Assembly (NCBI GenBank): GCA_027475525.1
Contig: JAMWFC010000077.1
Span: 1,488,001 to 1,552,000, forward strand
Source of the DNA: Macrolepiota albuminosa
Lineage: Eukaryota > Basidiomycota > Agaricomycetes > Agaricales > Agaricaceae
Length of the DNA stretch: 64,000 nt
Reading direction: 5' to 3'
Of this stretch, positions 24,310 through 35,700 are shown piece by piece. The notes below the pieces were generated by a model, which did not search any database, was not told where the DNA came from, and worked only from the letters and a program-made list of their open reading frames with translations. Made by a program: the position numbers and the translations under genes. The first letter of the stretch is position 1. Each line of letters opens with the position of its first letter.

Positions 24310-25130
24310 TATTCTTGCTTACATTTCTTGTCACATGGGTGCATGCCATGCCCGCTACACCTCAATACCAGTTTAGCATGTGCGCTCTGAACACTAATGG
24401 GCTTGTAAGCCCAATGAAGCTGACCTGCATGGCTTAGTTGATTTTCAAGTTGATGCCTCATTTCTTTGTGCTGTTGGAAACTAAGACTAGGTCGCACGTG
24501 AGCTCAAGGCTCCCTGTCTCCAATTACAAAGTGGTGGAGGAGTATAGTGTCCAATGTGCAGCGTCTCCGCTAGCAAAATAGGGTGCTATTATAGGCATCC
24601 ATAAGGATATTCAAGTAGTTGCATGTGTTCCTCTCAACCATACCTCTCTCTGGGGTCACATAGTTGCCCTGGACATTGTTATTCCCTCCTCATCAAATGT
24701 CTCATTTATACATTGGGTCTTCACTGTATATGTGCCTTGTAACCCAGATCTAGACAAATTGTCCTATGATTTTTGGCCGCAGCTGACCAATGTTATCTGT
24801 CACACCCAGACGTCCTGGTCTATTTTTGGAAGCCTTAATGCCAGGGAGCATGCAGCAGACAATGCTGTAGCAAAATGTTGCCTCTTGTGCTTTCTGATCA
24901 AGACTAAGGGCATAAATCTCTGGCAGCACAGCCTGGAGAGAAACTGACTAATCAATTGGACTAGCCAGGGCTGGCATTCTAAAGATGGTGGAAATATCAT
25001 TAATAGGGTTATAGTTTCTCACATTAACCTGGCTGATTTTGACATTAGAACCAATATCTCCTGGATTCCAGGCACAGACCATAGGCCTGTTGTAGCACAT
25101 GTGGTTCTTCAGATACCAGGCCAATGACAT
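24310..25130 (+). pseudogene. LINE 2 APE-type endonuclease
   Basis: Broken reading frame with the terminal endonuclease motif W-I-P-G-T-D-H-R-P-V-V near 25058-25095 (the conserved S/T-D-H catalytic triad end) and a WSIFGSLNAREH segment at about 24817 (equivalent of the G-D-x-N block, altered). Several stops. It directly precedes the reverse transcriptase region, as in APE-clade LINEs. Confidence 0.65.
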
Positions 25131-25899
25131 GACCCAATGTCTCAATATACTCCTTATATGCTGGCACCATCACCACACATTGAATATCCCACCAAGTCCA
25201 ATAAACACAAGTCTGAGCAGTTTTCAAGTAAAGTTGATCTCCTGATTGAAGCCAATAAACCTAGCTTTGAACTTGCAGTTACTGATGATGATGCTTTTAT
25301 GAACAGATATGCCAAGTTAACAACTGTATTGGAGATAGCAGCCATCACCACCTTTGGACACATCACACCTTTCAAACACTCCAACAAGGAGGTCACATTA
25401 CCATGCATCTGCCAGATAGTCTCAAGAATACAGCACGTTGGTGGTGCAATTTCCATGGCCAGGGGGTAGGCTCACAATCTCTCTCATGGCTCAATCGCAA
25501 CACATACCAAGCTCTGGGGTGTGTTCTCTTTGTGGCTCAAGCCCACTAGAATATCCTTCTTGGATTACCTGATTGAGGCCAGACAAACTCTCCATCAGGA
25601 GCTACATGCCACAAAGAAGGCTGTTATTGACAAATGAGCTTGTAGATATGATTGGAGTCAGATTTCTGGCACACTGGCAGGGGGTTCCTCTAAAAGACTG
25701 ATGAGTGGTTCCTTAAAATTTGTCTCACTCCCCACAGCACTAAACTCAGGCACACAACTAGGAGTTATCATTACAGATCCTGGAACTGTGATGGATCTCA
25801 CTAGACAATACTTTGAGGATCTCTATAGTTGATTGCCTCCCTCTAGCAAACCTAAACCCTGGCTGAACATGCCATTGGTTATAGAAGTGCATCATAAGG

Positions 25900-26860
25900 T
25901 CAAGCAGGACCCATTTATATGGCCAGTGGCAGCCACAATTGCCAATTTCAGGGCTATGCTTCACAAAGAGAACCCATGTCCATCTTCAGGGCCAGATGGA
26001 TGGGAAAAATAGTGTGTTAAGAACTTGTCTGATGCTGCCTTACAGTTGGTCTTGGACCTACACAATTATGTTGTCATTCATGCTCGCTTTTCTAGCACTC
26101 TTACTGACACTCATTTGACCTATTTTCACAAAAGAGGTGTGCACACAGAATTCACAAATTTGAGGGGCCTTCTGATCTCCAACTTTCTCGCTAATTCTCC
26201 CATGACATGGCTAAACTTCAAACTTTCACCATATGCAGCTTGACTCAGTATCATTCCTGAAACTCAAGTTGCCACCCAGCAAGAAGTACAAACTCAGGAT
26301 CTCATGAGCTTCCTTGCTGGCCTTAAGACTTGGAGCAAAAAGAGTGGTACGACGGTATATATGCTTAAGAGAAATCAGATAAAAGGTTTCAACTACCTTT
26401 CACCAGACGGGTTCTACAACATGTGTATTGTGTATGGCTTGCCATCATCAGTATGTGACCTAGATTGGGCAGCACAATCAGGGACTAGGTGTTTTTCTCA
26501 CACTGCTTTTGGCATTGCTGAACCCATTATAGTGAATGGTGTGACAAAGCAAGACAGACCCATGTCCCCAATCAAGTCCACAATCACCACCAGTCTCAGT
26601 CATCACTACTTGGATGACATTGCAAAAGATGACCCCAATGTGGTGGTGGTCAGAAGTGGCTCCAATCAGGTTGATAACCCTCACTTACCGGTAGACTTGC
26701 ATTCTTTGACTGTAGTCATGACTGAGGCAACAGACAACAGCTACCTTGTTGCCAAGTCACATGAAGCTCTGAGGTGTTTCACTTTAGAAATGGAGAGGTT
26801 TCAATTCTGTTATGTGTAGTTGACATCCTAGATGAAGATGACTGCTCATATACTCAATTG
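25900..26860 (+). pseudogene. LINE 2 reverse transcriptase
   Basis: Stretches recognised: SSGPDGWEK (about 25985, the N-G-K-A-x-G-x-D-G-type entry motif), LTYFHKRGVHTEFTNLRG (about 26120), NFLANSPMTWLN, then 26304-26819 with LKRNQIKGFNYLSPDGFY, VTKQDRPMSPIKSTITTSL (palm entry, normally K-Q-G-x-P-x-S-P) and VVMTEATDNSYLVAKS, the likely catalytic block. There the family usually reads A-T-D-D-S-Y and here one D is N. The loss of that aspartate and upstream stops argue against activity. Confidence 0.75.
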
Positions 26861-27167
26861 TCCAGGAACACCACCCAAAACATTGCAGTTCCTGTCAATT
26901 ACCAATGTCACAGAAACTGATCCATGGGTCATTACAGAGCACAATGTACCCATATAGACTGAAGAATTCAGCTTCCTCAGAACTCAGGTTGATGATCCCA
27001 AGGCACAGTACACAGAGGTGTGTGATATAGTTGACTCCTTTGTCTTTCCTATTTTTTTCATTTGGTCATCCTTCATCCTAATTCAGAAAATCATATCGCA
27101 GAATATGGTATCATGATGCAGAGCACTCTTATTCCTTCAATTAATTAATCAGGCTGACACAGTTAGA

Positions 27168-29105
27168 TTGGATCACTGGATCATACAACAGGTTCATGAA
27201 CGCTTAGGGCTACCTTTCCGACCATCATCTGTAATAGCCACGCTGCCACTCAAACTGGGCAGATTTGAATTCCTCTTGATTGCCCATATTAATGCTGGAA
27301 TTGCAGTGGATGGCTTAGTAAGGAACCTGAATCATCACATCCCAGCCTACCACCTCATAGTGCACATTATGCTGGTGGACTGAATGTGTCAGACCAATCA
27401 GTGCTGCTACTTCCTGGATAGAAGAGGACTCAGCCAACAATTGACCAGATTTGCAGACACCATTTTGTCCACTTGAATCATTGTGCAAGAATGCTTAGCT
27501 AAGTTGAACATCTCATTGAGACAGACTAATCAGAGTCACATTTTGGATAGGAACTGCTCCATCTCTCATGCAATTTCCCTAGTGAGACCTCACCTACAAC
27601 CTCCAAACTTATCCGTCAGACATGCAATCAGATCGATCAAGTCAATGGGGTATTGGTCAATGAAGGACATTGGAGTGTGGGGTGCTAACAATGTTGATGG
27701 GATCATTACGTTCAGAATAGGTATGTTACCAGAAGGCAGGTGGTCTACTGTGCAGAAGAGGAACTGGGGCTACATAAGTGAGTTGTTCAATAAAGCCAGG
27801 ATTGACATGCTTTACAGTGGACAACTGGACCTACTACTCTTCTGTGAGGTCAGAAGAGATCTTGCAGAGAACTTCATCATGGCATTTGCACTTCTCCGCT
27901 CGCTCTCCCCGATGCCTGAGGCCATTAGTACCAATAACTGGGGATTGGACAGCTCAATGATTCCAGCTTCCACATGCCCATTTGACCCCAAGTCAGTCAT
28001 AGCAGCAGCAACAGGCCCAATGACGGTTACATTTAGGCTTCAAGGCCAGAATATCTCCATTCTACATGGTGAACTAATGGGTTTAATTGCAGGAATCATA
28101 GTGGCAAGCTTGACTCAGTCTAGCGGTCTCATCCATTCTGATCACCTTAACTCAGTATGAATAGTTGAAGACAGCCAAATGGGTGCCAACCTCAATGCTT
28201 GGCTCCGGCACTCAAATGGTTGCTCCTATTATTGCTGGATCCTGGCACTGATTGGTCAGAGGGACATGAGTATCCGGTACACCAAGAATCACTTGTCTCA
28301 GTCATCTCTCTCATTGAGCCTTAATAATGCAGTAGATCATCATACTGTGGAGGCTCAGAAGAAGCGCAATACTCCAATAGCTCCTATCTCCACTTTCTTT
28401 ATGGATTAGTACACACTACATAGCCAAACAAATGGCTGGATTGAGTCCAACATGCACAACTTTCTAGAATGGATGATCTCCAACTTGACAGCTCTGGCTA
28501 TTGAACATAACCCAGGCCTACAAACTTGCCATCGAGTCTACAACTGGACTGCACCTTCCAAGTTTCTCTATTTGCAATCCCTTGCATGCTACTCAGCCAT
28601 AATACAGCTCTATGCACATTTAGGACAGCTGCCAACCGCACTTTGACTCTACTCAAGAAGAAAGAGAGATCTGCTCATATGTAGGTTTGGATGTGGAAAT
28701 GTGGTGGAGGACAAACACCATGTCTTCATTGAGTATTTACATTTTGCTCCTTACAGACTTGAAGCACAGTCAGCAGTCTTACAGGGAATGTTGTTACGCT
28801 GTGCTGAGTTAGTCAAAAAAGGCATTATTAGTGATCATGTTTTGTCTGAGATCATCCTGACTGCTAAGTCCCTCTTTCATGACGATCCAAGCATATTGCC
28901 ACTTCAATATTCAGCTTACTACTTAGGGCAAATTCCGGATGTCAGCCAACTGATCCTGCGCAGCATACCAGAACATACTCCACTTTTCAAAAGTAACCAC
29001 CTCGCTCACTTCTTTGTGTCTAGCTGGCACCTGGCCTCCATTCATCTCGCAGGCCAAATATGGGGACAGGTTCAACATATTGCAGCTAGACAAGTTGGAC
29101 TCTAA
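27168..29105 (+). pseudogene. LINE 2 RNase H and C-terminal region
   Basis: Frames 27168-27383, 27483-28160, 28179-28409, 28452-28646 and 28701-29105 form one protein broken by a few stops. An RNase H-like segment (VTFRLQGQN, HGELMGLIAGI, then SDHLNSV where D-S-L-N-S-V is expected) lies at 28020-28160. A C-x3-C-G...E-D-K-H-H-V-F-I-E motif at about 28682-28730 resembles the zinc-binding tail of LINE reverse transcriptases. The histidine/cysteine order is partly lost (final C appears as Y). Confidence 0.7.
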
Positions 29106-29455
29106 TCTTTTCCCAATAGTTTCTTTCTCCTCTTCCTCTGCCTTTCCTGAATTCCCTACTTGTTAAAACAGTGTGCAACTTGGTGTATTTCTTTGCAATG
29201 GTGGCAAGCTTTCCCCACCAGGGTTTTAATGTTACCTCATATGCCCATTTACATATCTTACATATCTTATATATTTTATTTCTATTCACTGGGTCTATTG
29301 TGGCATATCACTAGGTACAATCATAGCTATCTCTTTTGTATAGCATAGGTAGATATCACAAATAGTAACATAGTAACACTGCTATTGTTCAGCCTGAGGA
29401 TATTCTATCCCACAGGCTGCCTATATATACTATATTGGTGGCTGTGCTAATACTA
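29106..29455. other. LINE 2 3' flank
   Basis: AT-rich, no gene. Probably the 3' UTR or immediate flank of LINE 2. The 4-bp target duplication ATAC of the following LTR ends at 29459. Confidence 0.4.
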
Positions 29456-29459
29456 ATAC

Positions 29460-31656
29460 TGTTTATTAAGTAGGCCCCAGTATGTAAAGGAGTGTAACTA
29501 ACAATAATCGATGCTGAGTAAGGTCCATGCATATGACCCATCAAGGCTGACTACTAAGAGATGAAAGTGGAAAGGGTAGGCTGGGTGGCTAGTCAGATCT
29601 GCTAGGAATAGGCACATCATTAGACTAAGCTCAGAATAGGTTTGGACACAGTTCAAAGACTAGTCTTCTGACAGTGGGAGTTCTGGGCAGGTCCCAGAGA
29701 TCACATCTATAAAGTAGTAAAAGGACATGAAGAAGTTGGCAAAGATAAGGTGCTAACAACAAAGGCACCTATAAAATGAATAGTAAAGTAAGTGTGGCAA
29801 GACAAGCGGTGATAGGCTTCTACTCAGACTGAGCGCATCAAGGGACATTATAGGCCAACCGACACCTGACGTACTAAGGACTCTAGCGACCAGTTGGGAA
29901 TATAGAGCAGCCTTAGCTCTGGCAACCTACTACAGGACTTACCACTAGCTACCAGGCCTTCAGCACACTCCATTCACCTATTCCAAGGGCAAAGGAAGCT
30001 CATAACATATAGTGCTAACATGACGGCAGGAGAGGACTCTAACTAAACCCCGATCACTTCCAGAAGGAGCCAGCAGCAGGCGCTGCCATTTGATGAGGCA
30101 CTTCAATCAGAAGTCTAAAAGGATCAATGACGGCGGCACTGGATATACCTAAATCCAATATCTGGATCTGTCAGGAACTGATACAATGAGTAGCACTGAC
30201 ATTAGCGCTCACAGCGTCTGTCGTAGATTTTCCGACCATACCCTGGAACAGCCTGGCCAATTGGAGTTATAATAAAAGTGAGCAGACTCATGCAATTCTA
30301 AGCCAATATAGAGTCGCCGCTGGTCGCCGTGGGTTATAACGCCGTTGGGTCACCGTCAGCCATGTGTAAAAGGTTGCTGTTGACAGGTCGCCATTAGAGG
30401 AAACCATGAGGAGAGGTGCTAGGAGGTAGCGCCGCAGATGGACTGGTATCTTGGCAAACACGGTAGCGCATAGTATATAAAATAGCTACTTTACATGTAT
30501 ATAACAACGAATAGATGGACTGGTATCTTGGCAAACACGGTAGCGCATAGTATATAAAATAGCTACTTTACATGTATATAACAACGAATCATAACCCCTT
30601 GAGCAGACAAGTTATACTTAGCGTTCAAATTGCACTAGCTTCCTTTGACTTCGTTGCTGCATCGGGCGCTAGCCTCATCTATCTTGTCTTTGTTGTTTAC
30701 GGTGCCACCTACGGACACAATACGCTGCGCTACTCGTCTTTTCTTTAATATCTTTGCTTAAACTAGGATGCTTACCGTCTGCCAGATAGCTCCCAAAGCG
30801 CTATAATCTAGTGCATCGTTGTATTACCTCTACTCGAGCACACCGGGACCCTGTCAGGACTCCTCACAACTACGCATGCCAGGCGCTGGAGACAGCATTG
30901 TACTGCGTATACGTCCAGTGCACCCAACCACAGTTGGCGTCATCAGCAGCAAAAACATGATAAGCTTAGTAACTTCTAAGCAATGTCAATGCCTGCTATA
31001 AATGCAAAGTGCAAAAGTTCCATTCAATAGCATCAATCAACAACTGCTGACTAATCAACATTGCTAATCACAAGCAAGATCTGAACCATAGGATAGACTG
31101 AAGTGAGTGGGGGGCAAGAAGCTCTATCCTCCTTCTGATGCATAAATCAGTAAGTACTTTTTATACTACATAAAGTTCACCATCACTAAGTAACTAATAA
31201 TGCCAAAGTGCAGTGAACCAGAAAATTTTATAGGATAGCTCCAATAGTTTCAGATTTCTGCTGTCCATTCAATGTGCTAAGCAATGCCAGGCAGCAGATT
31301 GTGATGCTAAACTATTAATCCATCAATCCTGCTGTCTGACCAGATTGCTAAGCAATGTCAAGTGCTAAATTGAGGTGCTAAGCACTGTCAGCTACCAAGG
31401 TCAAATGCCAAGCTGTCCATCATTTTTGATAGCTTATGAGTTCTATCACTAAGTGCTGTCATCAATGATTAATGCCATCTGTCAGTTGTCATTCTGTCTG
31501 TCATCGGTGCTATTATTGATTGGATCTGCTTCTTGCCATATGTGATCATCAAATATTGCCAAAATTGGTCAGATTGCATGCACTAAGGTATCCCAAGTCA
31601 GTGCCATGCTGTCATGGTCTGCCATTGATGTGCTAATCCTGTATGGGGTCCTATCA
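29460..31656 (+). mobile_element. old solo LTR of the element B family, split by a nested LTR
   Basis: Ends TG...CCTATCA and is flanked by ATAC on both sides (29456-29459 and 31657-31660). Its two halves (about 29680-29809 and 30946-31656) align with the LTR of element B, for instance the GGGCAGGTCCCAGAGA block and the GATTGGATCTGCTTCTTGCC block. CpG sites of B are mostly TpG or CpA here. The first 200 bp match poorly. The nested 1.1-kb insertion at 29810-30945 separates the halves. Confidence 0.75.
29810..30945 (-). mobile_element. nested solo LTR, cousin of the element B LTR
   Basis: Starts TGATAGG and ends GGCGTCATCA, the same termini as the inverted LTR of element B, but the interior is diverged. 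It is CpG-rich compared with the LTR it interrupts, so it is younger. Flanking 4-mers are GCGG and GCAG (one transition). It includes one 77-bp tandem duplication (30436-30589), so real length is about 1059 bp. Confidence 0.65.
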
Positions 31657-31950
31657 ATACAAATGATGATTGGTTAGGCAGGAGAAAAACATGTGCATGG
31701 CCTCAATTATGTTTTTGGGCTATTCCTCCTGTACTATGTTCTTGAGGAAATTAATTGAGGCTATGTATAATTATTTCCAGCCCAGGTCCTCATCTTGGGT
31801 TGCTTTTCCTTTGGACTCTTTGAAATTTATGATGGGCTTCAGTGCTAGTATATTGTCTTTTTTGGCTAAGGTGAATACTTTGCTTGCTAATACTAACTTG
31901 CTTATATGGGCTGTTGCTAGCACAGTGTGTCTGAGATCTATTTGTTGACA
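31657..31950 (+). other. unrecognised open frame remnant
   Basis: A 92-codon open frame (31670-31948) with no recognised motif. It may be a piece of an older transposon that continues across the B-family LTR from below 29456. Coding status is uncertain. Confidence 0.25.
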
Positions 31951-31959
31951 TTGTTTCAT

Positions 31960-32381
31960 ACTGATATAGTCTACTGCTTATATAAGCATTTGCATACAGG
32001 CTGCTGCTTATACAAGCATTTAGATAGACAAACAGTCTAATGAACCACATGACAACAACAATTGAAGATATTTTTTGCACACTGATATAGGCTATTCATA
32101 TGACAGCAAAAATCAAAGACAATATTCACACACTAACACAGGCTATTGCTTACTAAGTGTCTGGACATACTATAATTGAAGATATTTTTTGCACACTGAC
32201 ACAGGCTACTGCATACTAAGTGTCCGGACCTACTATTGCTTATACAAGCATCTGGCAGTCCAGTAAATCACATGATAGCAAAAATTAAAGACATTTTTTC
32301 CACACTGATACAGGCTACAGCTTACTAAGTATCTGGACCTACTATTGCTTACACAAGCATCTGGAAGTCCAATGAATCACA
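31960..32381. repeat. tandem repeat array, unit about 110 bp (left part)
   Basis: Three to four diverged copies of a unit containing CACACTGATACAGGCTACTG, CTTACTAAGTGTCTGGACCT, ATACAAGCATCTGGCAGTCC and CATGACAGCAAAAATCAAAG. The array continues on the other side of the Tc1/mariner element at 33988-34085. Confidence 0.7.
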
Positions 32382-32383
32382 TA

Positions 32384-32605
32384 CAGTGGCTCAAAAAACT
32401 GTCCCAATGTTTCATACTTTTTGAAAGATGACATTGGCATGAAGGATGAGAAGTCCCTAAAATCCTAATTAAATCATGTAAAATACTATGGTATCATAGC
32501 TACAAAATGGATTTAGGTTTATGTAATCAAGATCAAAACTGATGGAGCAATAGCCATTTTAAAATATTCACTCATTGGGACAGTTTTTTGAGCATCTCTA
32601 ATTTT
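32384..32605 (+). repeat. left TIR of Tc1/mariner element
   Basis: Carries CTCAAAAAACTGTCCCAATG at 32390-32409 and its reverse complement at 32573-32592, so the TIR is itself bounded by inverted copies of a 20-bp site, probably transposase binding sites. Confidence 0.9.
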
Positions 32606-32610
32606 AGTAT

Positions 32611-33625
32611 TTAGTACTTTGTATGTCCTCCATTTGCCTTGATAACTGCTTGAATCCTTCTAGACATGCTTTCTATTAGTCTTTGGCATACCTCTGGTGG
32701 TATTTCATCCCACTCCTTTGCAACCCTCTCCCATAATTCATGCACACCATAAGGAGGTGTTTCATACTGCCTAAGTTGCTCTTTGAGGTACTCCCAGAGA
32801 TGTTCAATAGGGTTGAGATCAGGGGATTGGGCTGGCCACCAAAGGACATCAAAGTTGTTGTCCTCAAACCACTTGTCAGCCCTCTTGGAGTTGTGCTTGA
32901 GGTCATTGTCCTGTTGAAAGTAGTGGGCACCCTTCTCCATCTCCAACTTTTCAAAGCTCTCCTTTGCTCCATCATCCAAAATTTCACAGTACTGCTCTGC
33001 ATTTATGATCCCCACCACCTCCACAAGCTTTCCTACTTCATTCCAACCTATACAGCCCCATACCATGAGATTATTCCCTCCTCCATGCTTCATAGTAGGT
33101 GTAGTTATTCAGTCTGAAATGCCTTCTCCTCATAGCTTCCATACATACTGCTTCCCATCTGACTGAATCCTGTTAATCTTTGTCTCATCTGTCCACAACA
33201 TCCTTTTCCAGTCCTCTATAGTCTAGTTCTGATGCTCCTGAGCCCATTTAAGCCATAGTTGTCGATGTCTAGCTTTGAGCGTAGGAACTTTTCTCTTGGT
33301 AGTAGACCGATACTCCTCCTCCTTCAACATGGACAGTCTGGGACGAGACAGGGTTGGAAATGATGTTGTTGATAAAATTGGTGGCCTGGACAGCTGTGTC
33401 AAGTCTCTCAGTTGAGATTTGTCAAACAATAGCCTGTTTATCACATGGAGTAAGCTTAGCAGGACAGCCTCCAGAATGGTTTTCCTTGTCCATCTCCAAC
33501 TCTCTACCAATCCTTCCAATAGTAGACTTCCCTAGACCAGTTTGAGCTCCAATCTGATGCAGAGAATACCCTTGAGCAAGAAGAGAAGCAACAGTAGAGT
33601 GTTGTGTAGGAGGAATAGGTTTCAT
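32611..33625 (-). pseudogene. Tc1/mariner transposase, inactivated by stops
   Basis: Start at 33625 gives a helix-turn-helix (SLHQIGAQTGLGKSTIGRI) for binding the TIRs. The frame is then interrupted by stops. WTDETKI (about 33190) supplies the first catalytic D. The long C-terminal frame (33093-32611) has HYFQQDNDLKHNS with the second D and WPAQSPDLNPIEHLWEYLK with the E, the Tc1 DDE layout. A TGA just before TPTMKHGGG and a TAG before IEDWKRM, both explicable from TGG or CAG by transitions, break the chain. About 338 codons overall, normal for Tc1. The catalytic residues survive, so the inactivation looks fairly recent. Confidence 0.9.
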
Positions 33626-33763
33626 AATGGTGGTTGAAGGTCAAAATGTGGTTCAACCAGCTTGAACTACTCCCAAATATATCTAAACATGGTCACATGA
33701 CTTTGTTTATATTCCCACATGCAACTTACTCTTTATTTCTGAGTAAAATAGGGATAAACCTGA

Positions 33764-33985
33764 AAAATTAGAGATGCTCAAAAAACTGTTCCAATGAGTG
33801 AATATTTTAAAATGGCCATCACTCCATCAGTTTTGATTTTCATTACATAAACCTAGATTTATTTTGTAGCTATGATGCCATAGTATTTTACATGATTTAA
33901 TTAGGATTTTAAGTACTTCTCATCCTTCATGCCAATGTCATCTTTCAAAAAGTATGAAACATTGGGACAGTTTTTTGAGCCACTG
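33764..33985 (-). repeat. right TIR of Tc1/mariner element
   Basis: Inverted copy of the left TIR with a few substitutions (for example CTGTTCCAATG at the inner site instead of CTGTCCCAATG). Confidence 0.9.
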
Positions 33986-33987
33986 TA

Positions 33988-34085
33988 ACAGCAAAAATCG
34001 AGGACATTTTTTGCACAAGCATCTGGCAGTCCAGTAAATCACATGACAGCAAAAATCAAAGACATTGTTCCCACACATAGTCCAC
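33988..34085. repeat. tandem repeat array, right part
   Basis: One and a half units of the same 110-bp repeat as at 31960-32381 (CAAGCATCTGGCAGTCCAGT, CATGACAGCAAAAATC), separated from it by the Tc1/mariner insertion. Confidence 0.7.
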
Positions 34086-34119
34086 TGCACAGAAAAACCT
34101 CGATCTATTCTAGATCTCA

Positions 34120-34583
34120 GAATTTGTTTCTTGTGGCTTCTTCCCAGACCTCAGGCATGAAGTAACTTAATTCAATGTATTCATGCTCTCTTAACTTCTT
34201 TATAGCAAAGCACATAAATGGACACTCAATTATGTCAGGTAGAGGCATTCCAGCAACTAAATTTGGAGCTTTTTCTCCTGTCTCTGGGGAGTGTTGTCTG
34301 GATTGCCTTGACTGTAGTGTGTCATCATCTGCAGTAAGTTTTAGTGGATTATCTCTGTTGAGTTGCTCCTGCAGCCTATCTTTGGCTTCTCTTTCTTCAT
34401 GCTCAGCTTCTCATACTGTTTTTCTTCACTCATGCTCTGCAATCCACAGATCAAGCAGGGTCTCTGCTGCTTGATCATTGAACATCCCATCTCTGTCATG
34501 CCTAACTGCATCTCTAGCTCATACTCCTTTGTACTAAAATCTGGGGCAACTTTCATGTTGGAATCAATTATAAGTGTAATCAT
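34120..34583 (-). pseudogene. remnant of a retrotransposon-associated protein
   Basis: The minus-strand frame 34583-34341 (low-complexity, E/K/M-rich) is followed in another frame by TGEKAPNLVAGMPLPD and REHEYIELSYFMPEVWEEA down to a stop at about 34130. The R-x-x-E-Y-I-E-L-x-Y-F block resembles a segment seen in Agaricomycete transposon-borne hypothetical proteins of gag-like type. This is recognition by eye only. Confidence 0.4.
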
Positions 34584-34599
34584 GATTTTTTTCTAGCAG

Positions 34600-35133
34600 A
34601 GAACACTTAGAGACTACTAATGAATGAGTGGAAATATATTTTTGTGAGTGCTGGAGCATGGTGAAGGATTGTGGAGGGTGATAGTCACCTAGAAAGAAGA
34701 GTTACCCATGACTTCACAGCCACCTCACTCAAAGATAACACCCTGTCTGTCCATTCATGCCTTTTGACTCGACCAGCCAAGCCCCTTTGTCTGTTACAAG
34801 GTTGCAGTGCTCAGCATTGTCAAGAGCTAACTTGATGAAGGTGATTGTGAGTCAAATGTTGAGTCCCCAGTTGGCATAGGCATGGGGCTTGATATTGGCA
34901 TCAGGGTGAGGCAAAAGGGTATCAAACACTTATGCATATACACTGTTGAGAATAAGCACATTCTTAAATCTGTCAGTCCATTGCAAGAAATTGCTGTCAG
35001 CATGTGTATACTTTGTATTGTCTCACTGATAATAGATAACATGTTCAGAGATTGATGGATTCGAAGTGTTGGTTGCCAAGACAGTAGTTTCCTGTTCAGC
35101 AATCAGAAATGTCATTGTCCAAAGCCTATAACC
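34600..35133. other. no recognisable gene
   Basis: Decayed sequence. The minus-strand frame 34827-35102 has no recognisable motif. Confidence 0.35.
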
Positions 35134-35415
35134 TGTTAGAAATCAAGCCAGAATGTTGTCAGACCTAAGATCACTAAGATCAATATAAGTATAAGTATGT
35201 CAATCTAAGAGTACAGTGAGTCTTCTATTGCAATAATAAATATGTTTGAGTACTCACCCTCAGTCTCATAATAATTGACTGAGGATGCCATCCATGTAAT
35301 GTATCTTTATATACTTGTACTACAAAACAATGGCCAGGGTGACCAGACAAAGCAGAGGTAGCTGGCCTGGTGAGTATCTGTGGTGGCTCAAACAAAAACA
35401 ATCCTAATTCTAACA
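35134..35415 (-). mobile_element. LTR with polypurine tract, no internal region
   Basis: Begins TGTTAGAA and ends TTCTAACA, 8-bp inverted termini typical of LTRs. Directly to the right, the minus strand reads a purine-rich GGAAGGGGAGAGC, as expected for the polypurine tract before a 3' LTR. So the element was oriented on the minus strand with its interior to the right, where no coding sequence remains. No target duplication was found. Shares the CTCACCCTCAGTCT block with the LTR at 17742-18125. Confidence 0.6.
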
Positions 35416-35524
35416 GCTCTCCCCTTCCTTGCTGTTCTCTTCTTATTTCTGCTTCCCTTTTATAGACAAGTACAGTGATATGAGTCTACAGGATGTGTGA
35501 GTATACGGAATAAGAATATAAGTA

Positions 35525-35700
35525 GCTTGGCTCACCCTCAGTCACACAAGTAATGTGTAGTATGACTGAGGGTAGCTTTCTGTGGATATCTAAAAATATG
35601 AGATAAAATAATTAAGGTTTTCCCCAAAGACTAGCAAATACCGATCGTCCTGCCACTTGGGCCAGTGCCAGATAAAAAAAAATCGGGCGGTATCTATAAA
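35525..35700 (+). repeat. direct repeat bracketing the SDR gene, copy 1
   Basis: Shares with 37668-37790 the inverted pair CCTCAGTCAC...TGACTGAGGGT followed by ATAAAATAATTAAGGTTT / ATAAAAAAATAAGGTTT and a TAGCAAATACNGAT block. The copies are diverged. They may be LTR or MITE remnants. Confidence 0.55.

Larger units (their letters stand above)
23769..29105 (+). mobile_element. non-LTR retrotransposon (LINE 2), moderately degraded
   Basis: A plus-strand element with, in order, a serine-rich possible ORF1 (23769-24290), an APE endonuclease (about 24310-25130), a reverse transcriptase (about 25900-26860), an RNase H region (about 27980-28160) and a zinc-knuckle-type C-terminus (about 28680-28740), ending in a stop at 29105. 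Stops and frameshifts are scattered throughout. Segments such as the LANSPMTWLN and PETQVATQQEVQT blocks are characteristic of Agaricomycete non-LTR retroelements. Confidence 0.85.
32384..33985 (-). mobile_element. Tc1/mariner element with 222-bp terminal inverted repeats
   Basis: A 1602-bp element flanked by TA dinucleotides (32382-32383 and 33986-33987). The ends CAGTGGCTCAAAAAACTG are inverted copies of each other and the inverted match extends for 222 bp (32384-32605 and 33764-33985). A Tc1-type transposase is encoded on the minus strand. It inserted into the 110-bp tandem repeat array. Confidence 0.95.
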
